Origin: Gnetum montanum
Lineage: Eukaryota; Streptophyta; Gnetopsida; Gnetales; Gnetaceae
Reading direction: 5' to 3'
NCBI GenBank assembly: GCA_015680685.1
Contig: MNCI01033476.1
Coordinates: forward strand, 509,222-573,221
Length of the DNA stretch: 64,000 nucleotides
This document shows positions 38,571 to 48,445 of this stretch, piece after piece. The position numbers and the translations under genes are program-made. The notes below the pieces were generated by a model. The model was not told where the DNA came from and made no database searches. It worked only from the letters and a program-made list of their open reading frames with translations. How positions within the stretch are numbered: position 1 is the stretch's first letter; each line of letters starts with the position of its first letter.

Positions 38571-38949
38571 TGATGAATCATATTTTTGTCAAGCCATGAT
38601 ATTGAAGCCCCAATATTGGACCTCATGTAGTTATGTCAGATATCCAATATCACGGGATGCATGTTGGCCTACAAATATAGCACTTGGGTGCACAATTCAT
38701 CAATCTTTTTCTTTAGTTGTAGTGAAGTTCTTGCAGTTTGTTTTCTTTAGAGTTACAATATTTTTTAAGGGCCCATAGTAGGAGTCAAAAGAGTGTATAG
38801 ATCTTTATTCAAGCACTAATGTACTTGAGCACCTCAGTGTGAATGGCAATAAAGACAAGCTTTCTTGATCAAACCTTATGACATTTGGACTAGATTAATG
38901 TTTCTTCATGCATTATTCAAGCACTTTACTTTAATTCATTTTAATTAAG
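38571..38949 (+). repeat. 5' LTR of element A, forward part
   Basis: Matches 53882 to about 54252 of the 3' LTR, including the CACTTGGGTGCACAATTCAT segment, a degraded TATA region (ACAAATATAGCAC against TATAAATATAGCAC in the 3' LTR) and AATAAAGAC as a polyadenylation-like signal. It stops at TTTTAATTAAG, where the inverted block begins. Confidence 0.88.
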
Positions 38950-39757
38950 CAAGTTGTTCTCCATGTCTCTCCATCATAGTTGTTCATCCTAATGCAAGAT
39001 TAAGGTGAAATCTAACACATACTCATAAAGATGAGTATATACCACTCTACATTGTTGGAGCACTAATGGTTTTGATCCTTCATGCCAATTTTAATTGGAT
39101 GTATGCTCGAACGGTGGTGGAGAATTAGCCCTATGAGAAAAGACATTTTACATTGAATGAAATTATCATTATGCTTTTTACAATTATTATTATTATCATA
39201 AATGATTGCAACTTTAAGGTTCATTACAATGATGTTGAATAATTTTCACCAAGTCCTACATAGCGCACATAGCTAACTAAAGTCCTTGGCAAGAGTGCCA
39301 ATGATGAGTGACAAGTATACCCTATGTCCAACCATACGAATCACTAGCATTCATTCATCAATCTAGTGAAATTCCAAAGACTTTAAGTTTCTAAGTATAC
39401 TAGGTCTAGGAGATGAATCTAACCATTGCAATCATTGTCTTCCCAACTCCACTTATGAAATGCAAGTGTATGGTTAAGTGTAACTGAAGCATATGATTTT
39501 TATCATTTTTATCTTTTATGGTTTAGTCACCTAAGAAATAAAAACAAAGTATTTAAAGGTTTAATTAATCTATTAACTAATCTAATCCTTAGCAAATCCT
39601 AACATAACCATTCATTCCCACTTGTTGTACACATCCTAAACATGTTTTAATGCCATTGGGTTACTAAATGTTAGGCACTACTGGGTTTAACAAGCATTAA
39701 TGTATGCTCGAAGTGGTCGTACTTATGTGTATTGTTTAATTGTTATTTAATTGGTAT
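38950..39757 (-). repeat. Inverted block in element A: gag start, primer-binding site and LTR tail
   Basis: Read on the minus strand it gives the LTR tail (39757 down to 39302, ending ACTCATCA), one spacer base, the primer-binding site TGGCACTCTTGCCAAGGACT (39300-39281) and the 5' leader/gag start (AACTATGATGGAGAG near 38985). Forward LTR (379 bp) plus inverted LTR (456 bp) add up to one full LTR of 835 bp. Gag resumes in the forward direction right after 39757. The block is therefore a clean in-place inversion, not a second element. Confidence 0.85.
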
Positions 39758-39759
39758 GA

Positions 39760-41322
39760 ATTGTGTTATAGGCTGATTGATTAGTTTTTGTGATGCTACA
39801 CCAAACTATTATGAAATTGGGCATCCAAGGGCTCAATGCTGAGTATGTTGTGTAGGACCATGATTATCGGGACTACCATCTCACTAAAGCATAATGTAAG
39901 AAGGATCAACAATAGGAGATGTGAAGCATCAAAGGGGAAATGGTTCACTAACCCCTTGTTCTTATTGGGCTAGAACGATGGAGAGGATCCCTTCTTTGGA
40001 AATTTTCAATTCACTAACTCTCCTTTCCTTGTCTTTGATGAGGGCAACCTAAACCAGAACGTGCAATCTACTATCATTCATTTTCGTTTAAGAAAGAATA
40101 GGATCCATGACCATGCGGGATCCAAAGATGAGAGTCATGGCAAGGGCAAGGACAAGCCTCATGATGATGATCATGGTTGTGATTACAAAAGAGGAGGGAC
40201 AAGCATTGTGGTAGTGCTAGTCCTCCTCCTCCTTCTTCTTTAACATCCTCTTCTTTCTCCTCTAGCTTTGATGAAGCTATAGAGGATGTGATCATGATGG
40301 AGGTGATCAATGGGATAGAGATGATCATAGGGCCCATTAGATCAGTTGAGACTAGGAGTGTGGGCAATCAAGGAAGGCCTGCCACCATGAAATAAGGGAC
40401 AACAGAGGGAATCATAGGCATTATGGCCATCATAGAGGCCATCACTATGATGAACCTTTTCTTGCAACTTGAAATATGCTAAATATTGTAGAGGCAGTGA
40501 GAATTTTAAATAGGCATTTAAAAGATAGTAGAATAAAGTAATTGGATATGAACAATATTTCCAATTTCAAAGGGGGATACAACTTAGATCTATAGAACCA
40601 CCTACAATCTTTCATGATGCATGTACCTTGTAGAATATAGAGAATGAATGGAAAAAACTTAAGCTATTCACTAGGAAAATCATAAAAGAAGCTGAAAGTT
40701 GGTATTAGTCCTTGGAGCCAAAATCAATTTGTAGATAGAGTATGATGCTTGAGTTGTTCAATGATAAGTATCAAACATACTCCAAAGTGTCCAACTTGAG
40801 AAAGCATATCTAAGGTTGGTAACAAAGAACACATGAACCATTGGACATAACCATGGGTAGGAACTATTTTCTTTTACATCGATGTCTTGGCCATGGTTAT
40901 TCTCAAAGGGAGCATCTTTTCCATATCATAGATGGGCTTCGATTAGAAATAAGAAGAACTCTTGGGTTCTATGCCCAAGAAATAGTGTCAGAATTAAGGA
41001 TCCATTAGATCCAAAGGTTGATTAAGTAGGTTATCAAAGAAGAATAAGAGTTGAGGAAATAGGAAAGTATAGAAAAGTATAATAGGGATCCTTACATTAG
41101 AAAAAGGGAAGTCTGATTCTGTGACAATGAGGAGGAGGAACTACTTGATGAGGTGGTGCAATGAAAGACATTTTAGTTATGATAGATAAGATGTGGGACT
41201 CGTTAAGTGAAAAGTTCCAAATTGCTCTAAAAATAGCAGAGGAATCCAAAGAGCAAAGTAATGATTATGATCATCAGAGAAGGAAGGAAGCTGAATGTGC
41301 CCACTAGAGGAATAAGGGCAAG
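39760..41322 (+). pseudogene. gag pseudogene of element A, 5' portion
   Basis: It resumes at LGIQGLNAEYVV (39822-39857), equivalent to LGMQELLAKYIVEDF of B. A low-complexity acidic/His-rich linker follows (about 40075-40480), then the gag core from about 40550 (SNFKGGYNLDL) to KFQIALKIAEESK (about 41213-41251). It is interrupted at 41322 by element B and continues at 47222. Many stops. Confidence 0.75.
41318..41322 (+). repeat. Target-site duplication GCAAG, left side of element B
   Basis: GCAAG directly precedes the TG of B's 5' LTR and recurs at 47222-47226 directly after the CA of its 3' LTR end. It lies in A's gag. Confidence 0.93.
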
Positions 41323-42272
41323 TGATGAGATGTGATATCGCATGCATCGCGATATCGTGTCATCCCTTGCGATATCGCGTACGTGATATTGTGGTCTGTC
41401 ACCAAATCTATAAATAAGAGGCAGCACTCCCCTCATTTCTCATCCTAGGCTAAAAGTAGAAAAACTATGGTAGTTTGATCACTCCAGAGATAGAGTATTT
41501 TCCATGTGCCTGCAGTAGGAGTCCCCAAGTAAACGGATCTTTATTCGAGTAGCTTTGTACCTGAATGCAAGTTGTGTATGGCAATAAAGATGAGCTTTGT
41601 GGATAAACCTTGCAGTGCATGGAATAGGTTTATTACATGTTATTTCCTACCTGTTATTTATTACCTGCAGTAGCGTAGCATGAGTACGACTTGATTACGA
41701 GCATTGACGAATGTGTATGGCTAATCAAGGAATCAGCTACTCATCGCGATTAGTCTCTCTCACCCTCAACTCCTAGAACACGGGATGAGCACGACTTGAT
41801 TACAAGCATCTACAGTTGTGTATGGCTAGTCAAGGAATTAGCTACTCATCATGTTTAGGCTAGTTAAGTGCCTCAGTATGACCACTTCAAGCACGTGCAT
41901 TACATGTGGTGATCCCAGTAACAATTAGCGTTTGGTAGCCACAGTTGCATGGTTCAGGGTGTGTACGGTAAGTGGGAACAGATGTTGATGCTAGTTAATT
42001 TAGACTTAGTTCTTAGTTAGAGTTAGTTAACTCTCTCAACCCTTTACCTTGATAGCATAGGAGAAAAACCAGAAAAGACTATAAAAATCATATACCTCAG
42101 ACTTACTTAACCATACACCGTGACAACTACAAGTAAGTCTGGGAAGACAATGAATGATTAACCCCAAGTGTTCCATGGGGCGTTTAGGCATTTAGTCTGT
42201 GGAGTTCAACTGAATCCTGTGTGCTACGCTCGTTTCGTATGGTTGAGTGTAGGGGTACCTCGCCACTCATCA
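41323..42272 (+). repeat. 5' LTR of element B (950 bp)
   Basis: Starts TGATGAGATG and ends CCACTCATCA. U3 carries palindromic GATATC repeats (41334, 41351, 41371, with a GATATT variant at 41385). A TATA box TATAAATA lies at 41409-41416 and an AATAAA signal at 41583-41588. The last 102 bp match the 91-bp 3' remnant apart from an 11-bp deletion and a few substitutions. Confidence 0.92.
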
Positions 42273-42273
42273 T

Positions 42274-42291
42274 TGGCACCGTTGCTGGGGA
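42274..42291 (+). promoter_or_regulatory. Primer-binding site of element B (tRNA-Asp-like)
   Basis: TGGCACCGTTGCTGGGGA starts two bases after the LTR end. From knowledge of plant tRNA-Asp, whose 3' end is CCCCGGCAACGGCGCCA, the match is about 15 of 17. Athila-type plant elements use this primer. Confidence 0.75.
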
Positions 42292-42410
42292 CTAAGTGTT
42301 TGTGCGTCGAATAGAACATAAGGGACATCACTGACATCGTTGTGAGCCTTAACGAACCTTCGGGTTAATCAAAAGAGAAAATTTATATGACGGTGAATTA
42401 GCACACCAAT

Positions 42411-44958
42411 AAAAATGCCTTCTTCTCATAATAGAAACTCACCACCTAAGGACCATACATGAGACAGTCGACAACATAAAACACATAACCAAAATTAGCC
42501 AAGTCCTAAAAAATATAAGATGACATATACTCATCCCGATGAGTATATTCTAGACTTCACTTTTATCCTCCATCAAGATGAGTAGCTATGATGGAGAGAT
42601 TTGCAAGGTAACATTGTGTTACCTCCAAATCGATCAATCCCTCGAATGCTTTTCCATGCCTTGGCATAGATAGGCATGCAAGAATTACTTGCTAAATACA
42701 TTGTGGAAGATTTTGACATGAGGGATTATTATCCCACAGATGCCCAACGTATGAGGGACTTAAGGCAGGAGAGTCAACATGCACTATTGAAGGGCAAGGT
42801 CCCGCACGTCCTTAGCGAGATAGGAGATGAGGAACCCCTTATCACAGGTTCTTTAAGAAATGATGTTTCCCCTCCTAACGATGGTGAGGAGGTTGGGTAT
42901 CTAGACGTACGATCAATGATACATATATCTAGTTCTGATGCCCATGAACACCAACTGTTCACAGAGGGAACAACCACTTATGCTAAGGATAGGCACTTAG
43001 ATCGTCATCAGGATCAGGGCCATAGCAGCTGAAGAGAAGGCAAGAAACATCATCATGATGATGGTTCCCCTTCTTCTTCCCCTTCTTCACATCACTCAAC
43101 CTCTCCTTCCACATCTGGGCATAGTCATCTTGAACATAAGGGTGAGGATAAAGGTAAGAAGGATGAAAGACCTTGACGAGAAAGTTGAGAGAAAGGACAA
43201 GGATGAGGATGTAGGGAGAGTAGGGAACAATGCAGACATCACAGGCATCATGAAAGAGATGATTATGATGAGACCCTACTTGCAACCCAAAGTATGCTTG
43301 ACATAACGGAGGTAGTTAGGATTCCCACAAGGCATTTAAAAGATAGTTAGATCAAACAATTAGACATGAAAAATATCCCAAAATTTGAAGGGGGATACAA
43401 TGTTGATCCGCAAAATCATTTACAGGCATTCAATGATGCTTGTGCCTTGCAGAATATAGAAAATGAGTGGCAAAAACTTAAGTTGTTCCCAAGGATACTC
43501 ACTAAAGAAGTAGAGAGCTGGTACCGGTCCTTAGAATCGAAAACCATCAGGAGGTGGAGTACGATGCTAGAACTGTTTAACAAAAAGTATCAAATGTGCT
43601 CCAGAGTGTCCAATTTGCGTAAGCAGATCCAAGGCTGGAAGCAAGGTACATATGAACCCTTGGATGCTGCCATGGCCCGCTACTACACATTGTTATATCG
43701 TTGCCCGGGCCATGGGTATGCTCAATGGGATCAACTTCACCACATCATGGATGGGCTAAGGAATGAAACTAGAAGAACCCTTGGAACTTATGCCCAAGGG
43801 AGACTCTCATAACTTAAAGCCCATGAAGTGCATAGCTTGTTGGAGCAAGTAGCAAAAGAAGAAGGTGAGCTACGCAAGAGGGAAAGTGTACAAGAATACA
43901 ACCATGATCCCTCCCTTCGAAAGAAGGGAGTGCAGTTTTGTGATGAAGAGGATGAGTCACCAATCGAAGAGTTGGTAAACTGGAAGACCATGTCGATCCA
44001 AAAACTCATAACAAGATTATCGGCTAAGGTAGATGACGTATGGAGTTTCTTAGACTCTAAAATTGAAACTTTTTAAAAAATTTTAGAAGAGTCTAAGGTA
44101 GAACAGAGTAGTGACAAAGGTAAGAAAAAGTGGAGAGATTTAAGCCCTGCACATAACAAGGGTAAGGGAAAAATCACTAACTTCGATGTGACTATGGACT
44201 CTGACACAAACAATGATGGTGGATGTGAGATCTGTCATTATGACCATCCTAAGGGATGTTGCCCCATCATGTCACATCTACAGGAGTCTAGGGTGTATGC
44301 ATTTAATCCAAGACTCAACCAACAGCAACCACCCCGCAGGTTACCTTATCCACAAGGTAACCCAAGGCAGTTCCACCAACCACTAATGTATTATCCAAGT
44401 GGAACTCCACCACAGCCAATTAGACAACATCAATTGTGGAAATACCCACAGTCATGGGGGATGCCATCGTCGAAACATCAATACCCTTACCGGCAGCTTG
44501 ATCCTTATGGATATTATGTGCAGCAGCCAATTTCGCCAAGTGACTCTATGATTCACACAACCCCCAACCATCACTACCAAGTTCAGGAGTACTTCGGACG
44601 GACTCCCTCTCCTTTGGGAGACACTCCATACCCACACCATCCTCCTAATCCATCCGCACCTCTTCCACCACAAGTAGTTCCCATAACACCTCCTGCTCTA
44701 ACAATGCAAGGGGAACTTTCTCCTCAACCGCAGCAACGTCACACTATGAGAGCTATAAATATCCAACCTGCTGCTAGTTCTGAAAACTATAAAAAGAGAA
44801 GACCTTTCTTCAAAACTAAAAGCCCAGACAAACTATTGCAACAACAAACGGTTGAGGCCATGTACACTCCTCCACCATCCAACACTTCGGAGCACCCTTC
44901 CGTTCAAAATCACAGCTTAACGCATATGGTTATGTTAACACATACCATAATTGATTGA
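42411..44958 (+). pseudogene. gag of element B (single frame, a few in-frame stops)
   Basis: One reading frame holds the open stretches 42676-43032, 43366-43812, 43828-44076 and 44188-44958. Gag core: FEGGYNVDPQNHLQAFND (about 43384-43440), KLKLFPRILTKEVESWYRSL and MDGLRNETRRTLGTYAQGRL (to 43809). A knuckle GCEICHYDHPKGCCP follows at about 44221-44265, then a long Pro/Gln-rich tail to about 44730. The nucleic-acid-binding knuckle is C-x2-C-x3-H-x4-C rather than the common C-x2-C-x4-H-x4-C. Gag packages element RNA into particles. The stops (43030 TGA, 43810 TAA, 44956 TGA) look like single transitions from Arg, Gln or Trp codons. Confidence 0.8.
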
Positions 44959-45471
44959 ATCAAGGTAGGCCACCTTTCTAGGAAACTAACTGACCCTGGG
45001 AGTCCCTTAATCTATTTATAGATCGTTGGAAATGAACTACATAGGGCTCTTCTTGACTCAGGTTCTGGACTTAACTTAATTTCATGAGAGATGTATCACG
45101 CCTGGAACCTACCCCAACTTAAGAAGAGCAACATTCAACTAGAGCTGGAAGACCAGTCCATCACCATTCCCTTGGGATTGGTGGAGGGCATCATTACCAC
45201 TATGTGTGGTTGGTCTTACCCAGCTGATTTCTTGGTGATTGAAGTGAACAACAACAAAGGGGACTTCCCAATTATAATGGGAAGGGCATGGCTTAGTACC
45301 GTAGATGCATGCCTTAGGATCCGCGATCTTTCCTTGGAAATTTCTAAGATAAAAATTTGTAGAAAGATCGAGAAGAGGAAAGTTCCATGCATCACATATA
45401 GTAATTCATCAAGTGATGACATGGAGGAAATGCCTCCATGTAACAGGTGTGCCCTTGAAACTTTGCAATAA
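44959..45471 (+). pseudogene. Aspartic protease of element B
   Basis: In the gag frame. Active-site motif LLDSGSGLNLIS with the catalytic Asp at 45055-45057, one TGA stop after it, then an open stretch 45091-45471. That stretch has LGLVEGIITTMCGW and the distal GDFPIIMGRAWLSTVD motif, and ends at TAA 45469-45471. DSGS is the usual retropepsin active site, so the catalytic residues survive although the frame is broken. Confidence 0.82.
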
Positions 45472-45700
45472 AGATGCTTGTATGTAGCAACCACATAACC
45501 AGTAGTAGAAACCCCGTGGTTGACAGCTACTAGAAGGAGCAGAAAAATGTGCATGGAACAAACCAAGGAAACCCATGCCAACAACGAAGGCATAGACACA
45601 TTGGAATATGAGCGTCGCCAACTTCCATCCCTCAATCTAAGATCATCAATTAGGAGAAGTTGGGCACTTCTTAGAAATTCAAATAGGTGCTCATTATTTT
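45472..45700 (+). other. Residual pol linker and deletion junction in element B
   Basis: Sequence follows the A linker as far as AAATTCAAATAGG (about 45676-45690; A has GCTTCAAATAGGAACCC at about 48757-48775). It then jumps to the post-integrase landmark TTTAGATCTCTCC (45698-45710; A has TTTAGATCTCCTCC at about 51647). About 2.9 kb of RT, RNase H and integrase is absent. Confidence 0.85.
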
Positions 45701-47130
45701 AGATCTCTCCCTTACAACTCAGTCATGGGGGAGATGGACACCTATGCTAACCATATGGGGCCCTCAGTTCTTTTTATTTTTTATCTTACATGTTTTTGTT
45801 TTACAACGTTTTTGTCTTACACATTTTTGTTTTACAAAGTTCTTTAACTTTTCTAAGTTTTTGTTTCATAAATTTCTTTAACTTTTCTAGTTTTTGTTTT
45901 ACAAATTTCTTTAACTTTTTTTGTTTTTGTTTTACAACATCGTTATACTTTTTCCATTTTGTGTGTGTGTGTGTGTGATCCACCTTGTAAGTTTGTCCCA
46001 TAATAAGTGTTCAGACTAATGGTATGAACTGTTTTCATGTTGATTGCTAATGTTTGGTTTTTACCTTTAAGTCACAATGTTGATACTAAGGTATGTTTCT
46101 TTTGATATGGCAGGCAATGAGACCACTTCATCCATTTGTCCACAACACTCTATGGTCTCTCTTGGCTTGGAAATGTACAGTTCCCTTCTTAATAAGAACT
46201 TTAATGAATCAGTGACTGGGCATTTCTCAAACTAAGGAAGGACTCAAGGATTGAAAAGGGTGTGACTTCAAAGGAACTTGATGCTTTTGTGTTAGTCATT
46301 CTCTTGCATGCTTGGATGTTTTCTTCTTGATTTTTCTTGTTGTTCCGATGTTACCCAATTATCGAAAGTTGAGACAATAAAAATAAAAAGTCTTTGCATG
46401 GTGTGGTTCTCACGCATAAAAATACAAAACACAAAAAGCAAAAAAAAAAAAAAAAACTAAGTGAGAATTCAAAGCACACTCCTTAGATGAATAAAACTTG
46501 GGCTACAAGCACTGGTTATGGAACCAAAAGTGTTCCCTCTAACTAAGGCGGTTCTCACTTTCCCTTCTTTCCTTTGTTTCGTCAGAATGGTGGTGGCTCT
46601 TGGAAGAAACATTCTTGTTAACTCCAAGTGGATGGTTTGGCTAAATGCGTTGATGCGAAGTCATTGGATGTGGTTGGTTTGAGGTCGGACCTAGAATGAG
46701 AACTGCTAAGTCACATTAATCATGAACTACACAAGGGGATGTACACCACCTTGTTCTTGGGATTCCATTCAATTCTCTTCTCTCCATCTTTCTCTCCATT
46801 ATTCACCTCATTGCTGGTTGTATCATTAGTGTATATATTTTGGTTAATGCATTGTTTTCTTCTTGGTAAATGCTTATGGTTAAGACTTTAACTCTTGTTC
46901 CAAGGGACATTCCCACAGCCTACAGACTCTTTGAATGTGGGTTTGTCAGGGCAGTAAGGGCATGAGCCTGCTTTGGGGAGGACCCAATGACATTCCTATT
47001 TAGAGCATCTGTTAACTTATTTTCCCTAATATTTTTGCAATTAATTTTATTTTATTTTTTTCATTTCCATCTTGACATCCATTTCATCGATGCCATAGTT
47101 GTCCCTTTTTATCTATCTTTCTTACTCCTT
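45701..47130 (+). other. 3' non-coding region of element B
   Basis: Begins with the CAGTCATGGGGGAGATGGAC tract. Contains T-rich tandem repeats of about 33 bp (45786-45945, units like TTTTTGTTTTACAAAGTTC), a GT microsatellite (about 45960-45977) and an A-run near 46441. It keeps the landmarks shared with A and C: CACTTCATCCATTTG (46120), GTACAGTTCCCTTCTTAATA (46177) and GCTTTGGGGAGGACCCA (46971). No gene. Confidence 0.75.
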
Positions 47131-47221
47131 TTCCATGGGGTGTTTAGGTATTTAGTCTATGGAGTTTGACTGGATCGCGTGTGCTATATGGTTGAGTGTA
47201 GGGGTACCTCGCCACTCATCA
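47131..47221 (+). repeat. Truncated 3' LTR of element B
   Basis: TTCCATGGGGTGTTTAGG through GGGGTACCTCGCCACTCATC matches 42171-42272. The first about 850 bp of this LTR and the preceding purine tract are deleted, but the terminal CA and the target duplication are intact. Confidence 0.9.
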
Positions 47222-47226
47222 GCAAG
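47222..47226 (+). repeat. Target-site duplication GCAAG, right side of element B
   Basis: Second copy of the 5-bp duplication. A's gag frame resumes directly after it with VAVVEEVVESK. Confidence 0.93.
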
Positions 47227-47800
47227 GTTGCTGTTGTAGAGGAGGTTGTGGAGTCTAAAATAGATGATAATGATGGATGTGACATCTACCAATATGAACA
47301 TTTGAAAGGATGTTGCCTTGTTTTGTCACACTTGTAGGAGTCTAGGGTGCATGCTCTAAATCCTAGATTGGCCAGAAGGCAAATGCCCAGAAGGTTACCT
47401 TATCCTCAAGGCAACCCAAGGTAGTTCCACCAACAATAAGCCTATTATCTAAGTAGAGCTCCACCACAACTTTATGAGTAGTATGAGCAGTGACAACATA
47501 CATAGTCATGGGGGATGCCCCCACCAAGGTAGCAGTACCCTTACTGATAGCTAGATCCATATGGGTGCTATGTGCAACAACCCATTTCTCTGCATGACTC
47601 TTCTAGTCATGCCTCATTCGAGCATCACTACTACCCTTCTACATACTATAGAGTTTAACCTCCATCTCCAAGAGGGGAATTCCCATATCCTTATCATCCT
47701 TCTACACCTGCACCTTTGTCCTCAACTCAATTACCACCTACTTCATCAATGTAGAATGAAATTCTAGCTCAACCCTAGTAATGTAATTCTACTAGGGTTG
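47227..47800 (+). pseudogene. gag pseudogene of element A, 3' portion
   Basis: Continues A's gag after B with the knuckle region DGCDIYQYEHLKGCC (about 47272-47316; the second Cys of the motif is Tyr here). A Pro-rich tail follows, parallel to B: RRLPYPQGNPR near 47390-47422, LDPYGCYVQQPIS near 47550-47590. Confidence 0.78.
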
Positions 47801-47984
47801 TTAACTTACAATTGGCTCCTCAGTTGAGTGGTTTGGAATCCAAATCCCAAAAGAGACCATTCTTCTGAACCGACAATTCTACAAAGCCCTTGCAGACATA
47901 TGTGGTTGATAGTCTTGCTTCTTCCTCATCCTCTACATCTACTCAGTTAGAGTTCCCTTTAAACCAAACACCTTCCAAAGTGCA

Positions 47985-48445
47985 TACTGTCATGTTGACC
48001 CATGTTGTAATTGATTGGATTAAGGCTAGCTACCTTTCCAAGAAACTAGTTGATCTTGGAAGTTCCCTCATCTATTTAAAAATTGCTAGGAATTAAACTT
48101 CTAAGGCTTTTCTAGACTCAGGTTTTGGTGTAAATTTGATTTCTCATGAAATGTAAAATCTTGGAAACTACTTCCACTCAAGAAGAGTAACATTTATCTT
48201 GAGTTGGAAAATCAATCCATCACTATTCCCTTGGAATTGGTAGAGGACATTATGACCACTATTTATGGGTGGTCCTATCCTATTGACTTCTTGGTGATCC
48301 AAGTTGATAACTACAAGGGGGACTTCCTAATCATCATGGGAAGGGCTTGGCTAAGTACCATTGATGCATAGTTGGGAATTAAAGACCTCTCCTTGGATAT
48401 TTCCAAGGAAAATTCATTCAAAAAGATAAACAAGAAGAGAGTTCC
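47985..48445 (+). pseudogene. Aspartic protease pseudogene of element A
   Basis: TVMLTHVVIDWIKASYLSKK (about 47987-48046) leads to the active-site motif FLDSGFGVNLIS (about 48110-48145; the usual DSGS/T is DSGF) and a distal IIMGRAWLSTIDA segment (about 48333-48370). An ATGTAA stop follows the motif, and a TAG replaces the expected Gln near 48369. Confidence 0.78.

Larger units (their letters stand above)
41323..47221 (+). mobile_element. Element B: innermost, non-autonomous Ty3/gypsy derivative
   Basis: A 5.9-kb insertion in A's gag with 5-bp target duplication GCAAG. Order: full 5' LTR (41323-42272), primer-binding site (42274), gag (from about 42411), protease (to about 45470), a deletion junction near 45693 removing RT, RNase H and integrase, a 3' region, and a 91-bp remnant of the 3' LTR (47131-47221). 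Gag and protease lie largely in one frame with few stops, so B is the youngest of the nest. It could only have moved with proteins from a relative, unless the pol deletion is later than insertion. Confidence 0.9.

Noticed and set aside
38383-38778. 131-codon ORF on the plus strand
   Set aside because: It crosses the junction between element C and the 5' LTR of element A, so it is a chance chimera with no recognisable domain.
39290-39760. A separate minus-strand solo LTR
   Set aside because: The inverted piece lacks the first 379 bp of the LTR, which lie in forward orientation immediately to the left. It is joined to inverted primer site and gag, so an inversion within A is simpler.
40061-40367. 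His/Asp-rich or Pro/Ser-rich small proteins on either strand
   Set aside because: This is the low-complexity linker of A's gag, matching the equivalent linker of B at 43040-43290.
45801-46001. Lys/Leu heptad ORF on the minus strand
   Set aside because: It is the reverse reading of T-rich tandem repeats in B's 3' region. The coiled-coil look is a composition effect.
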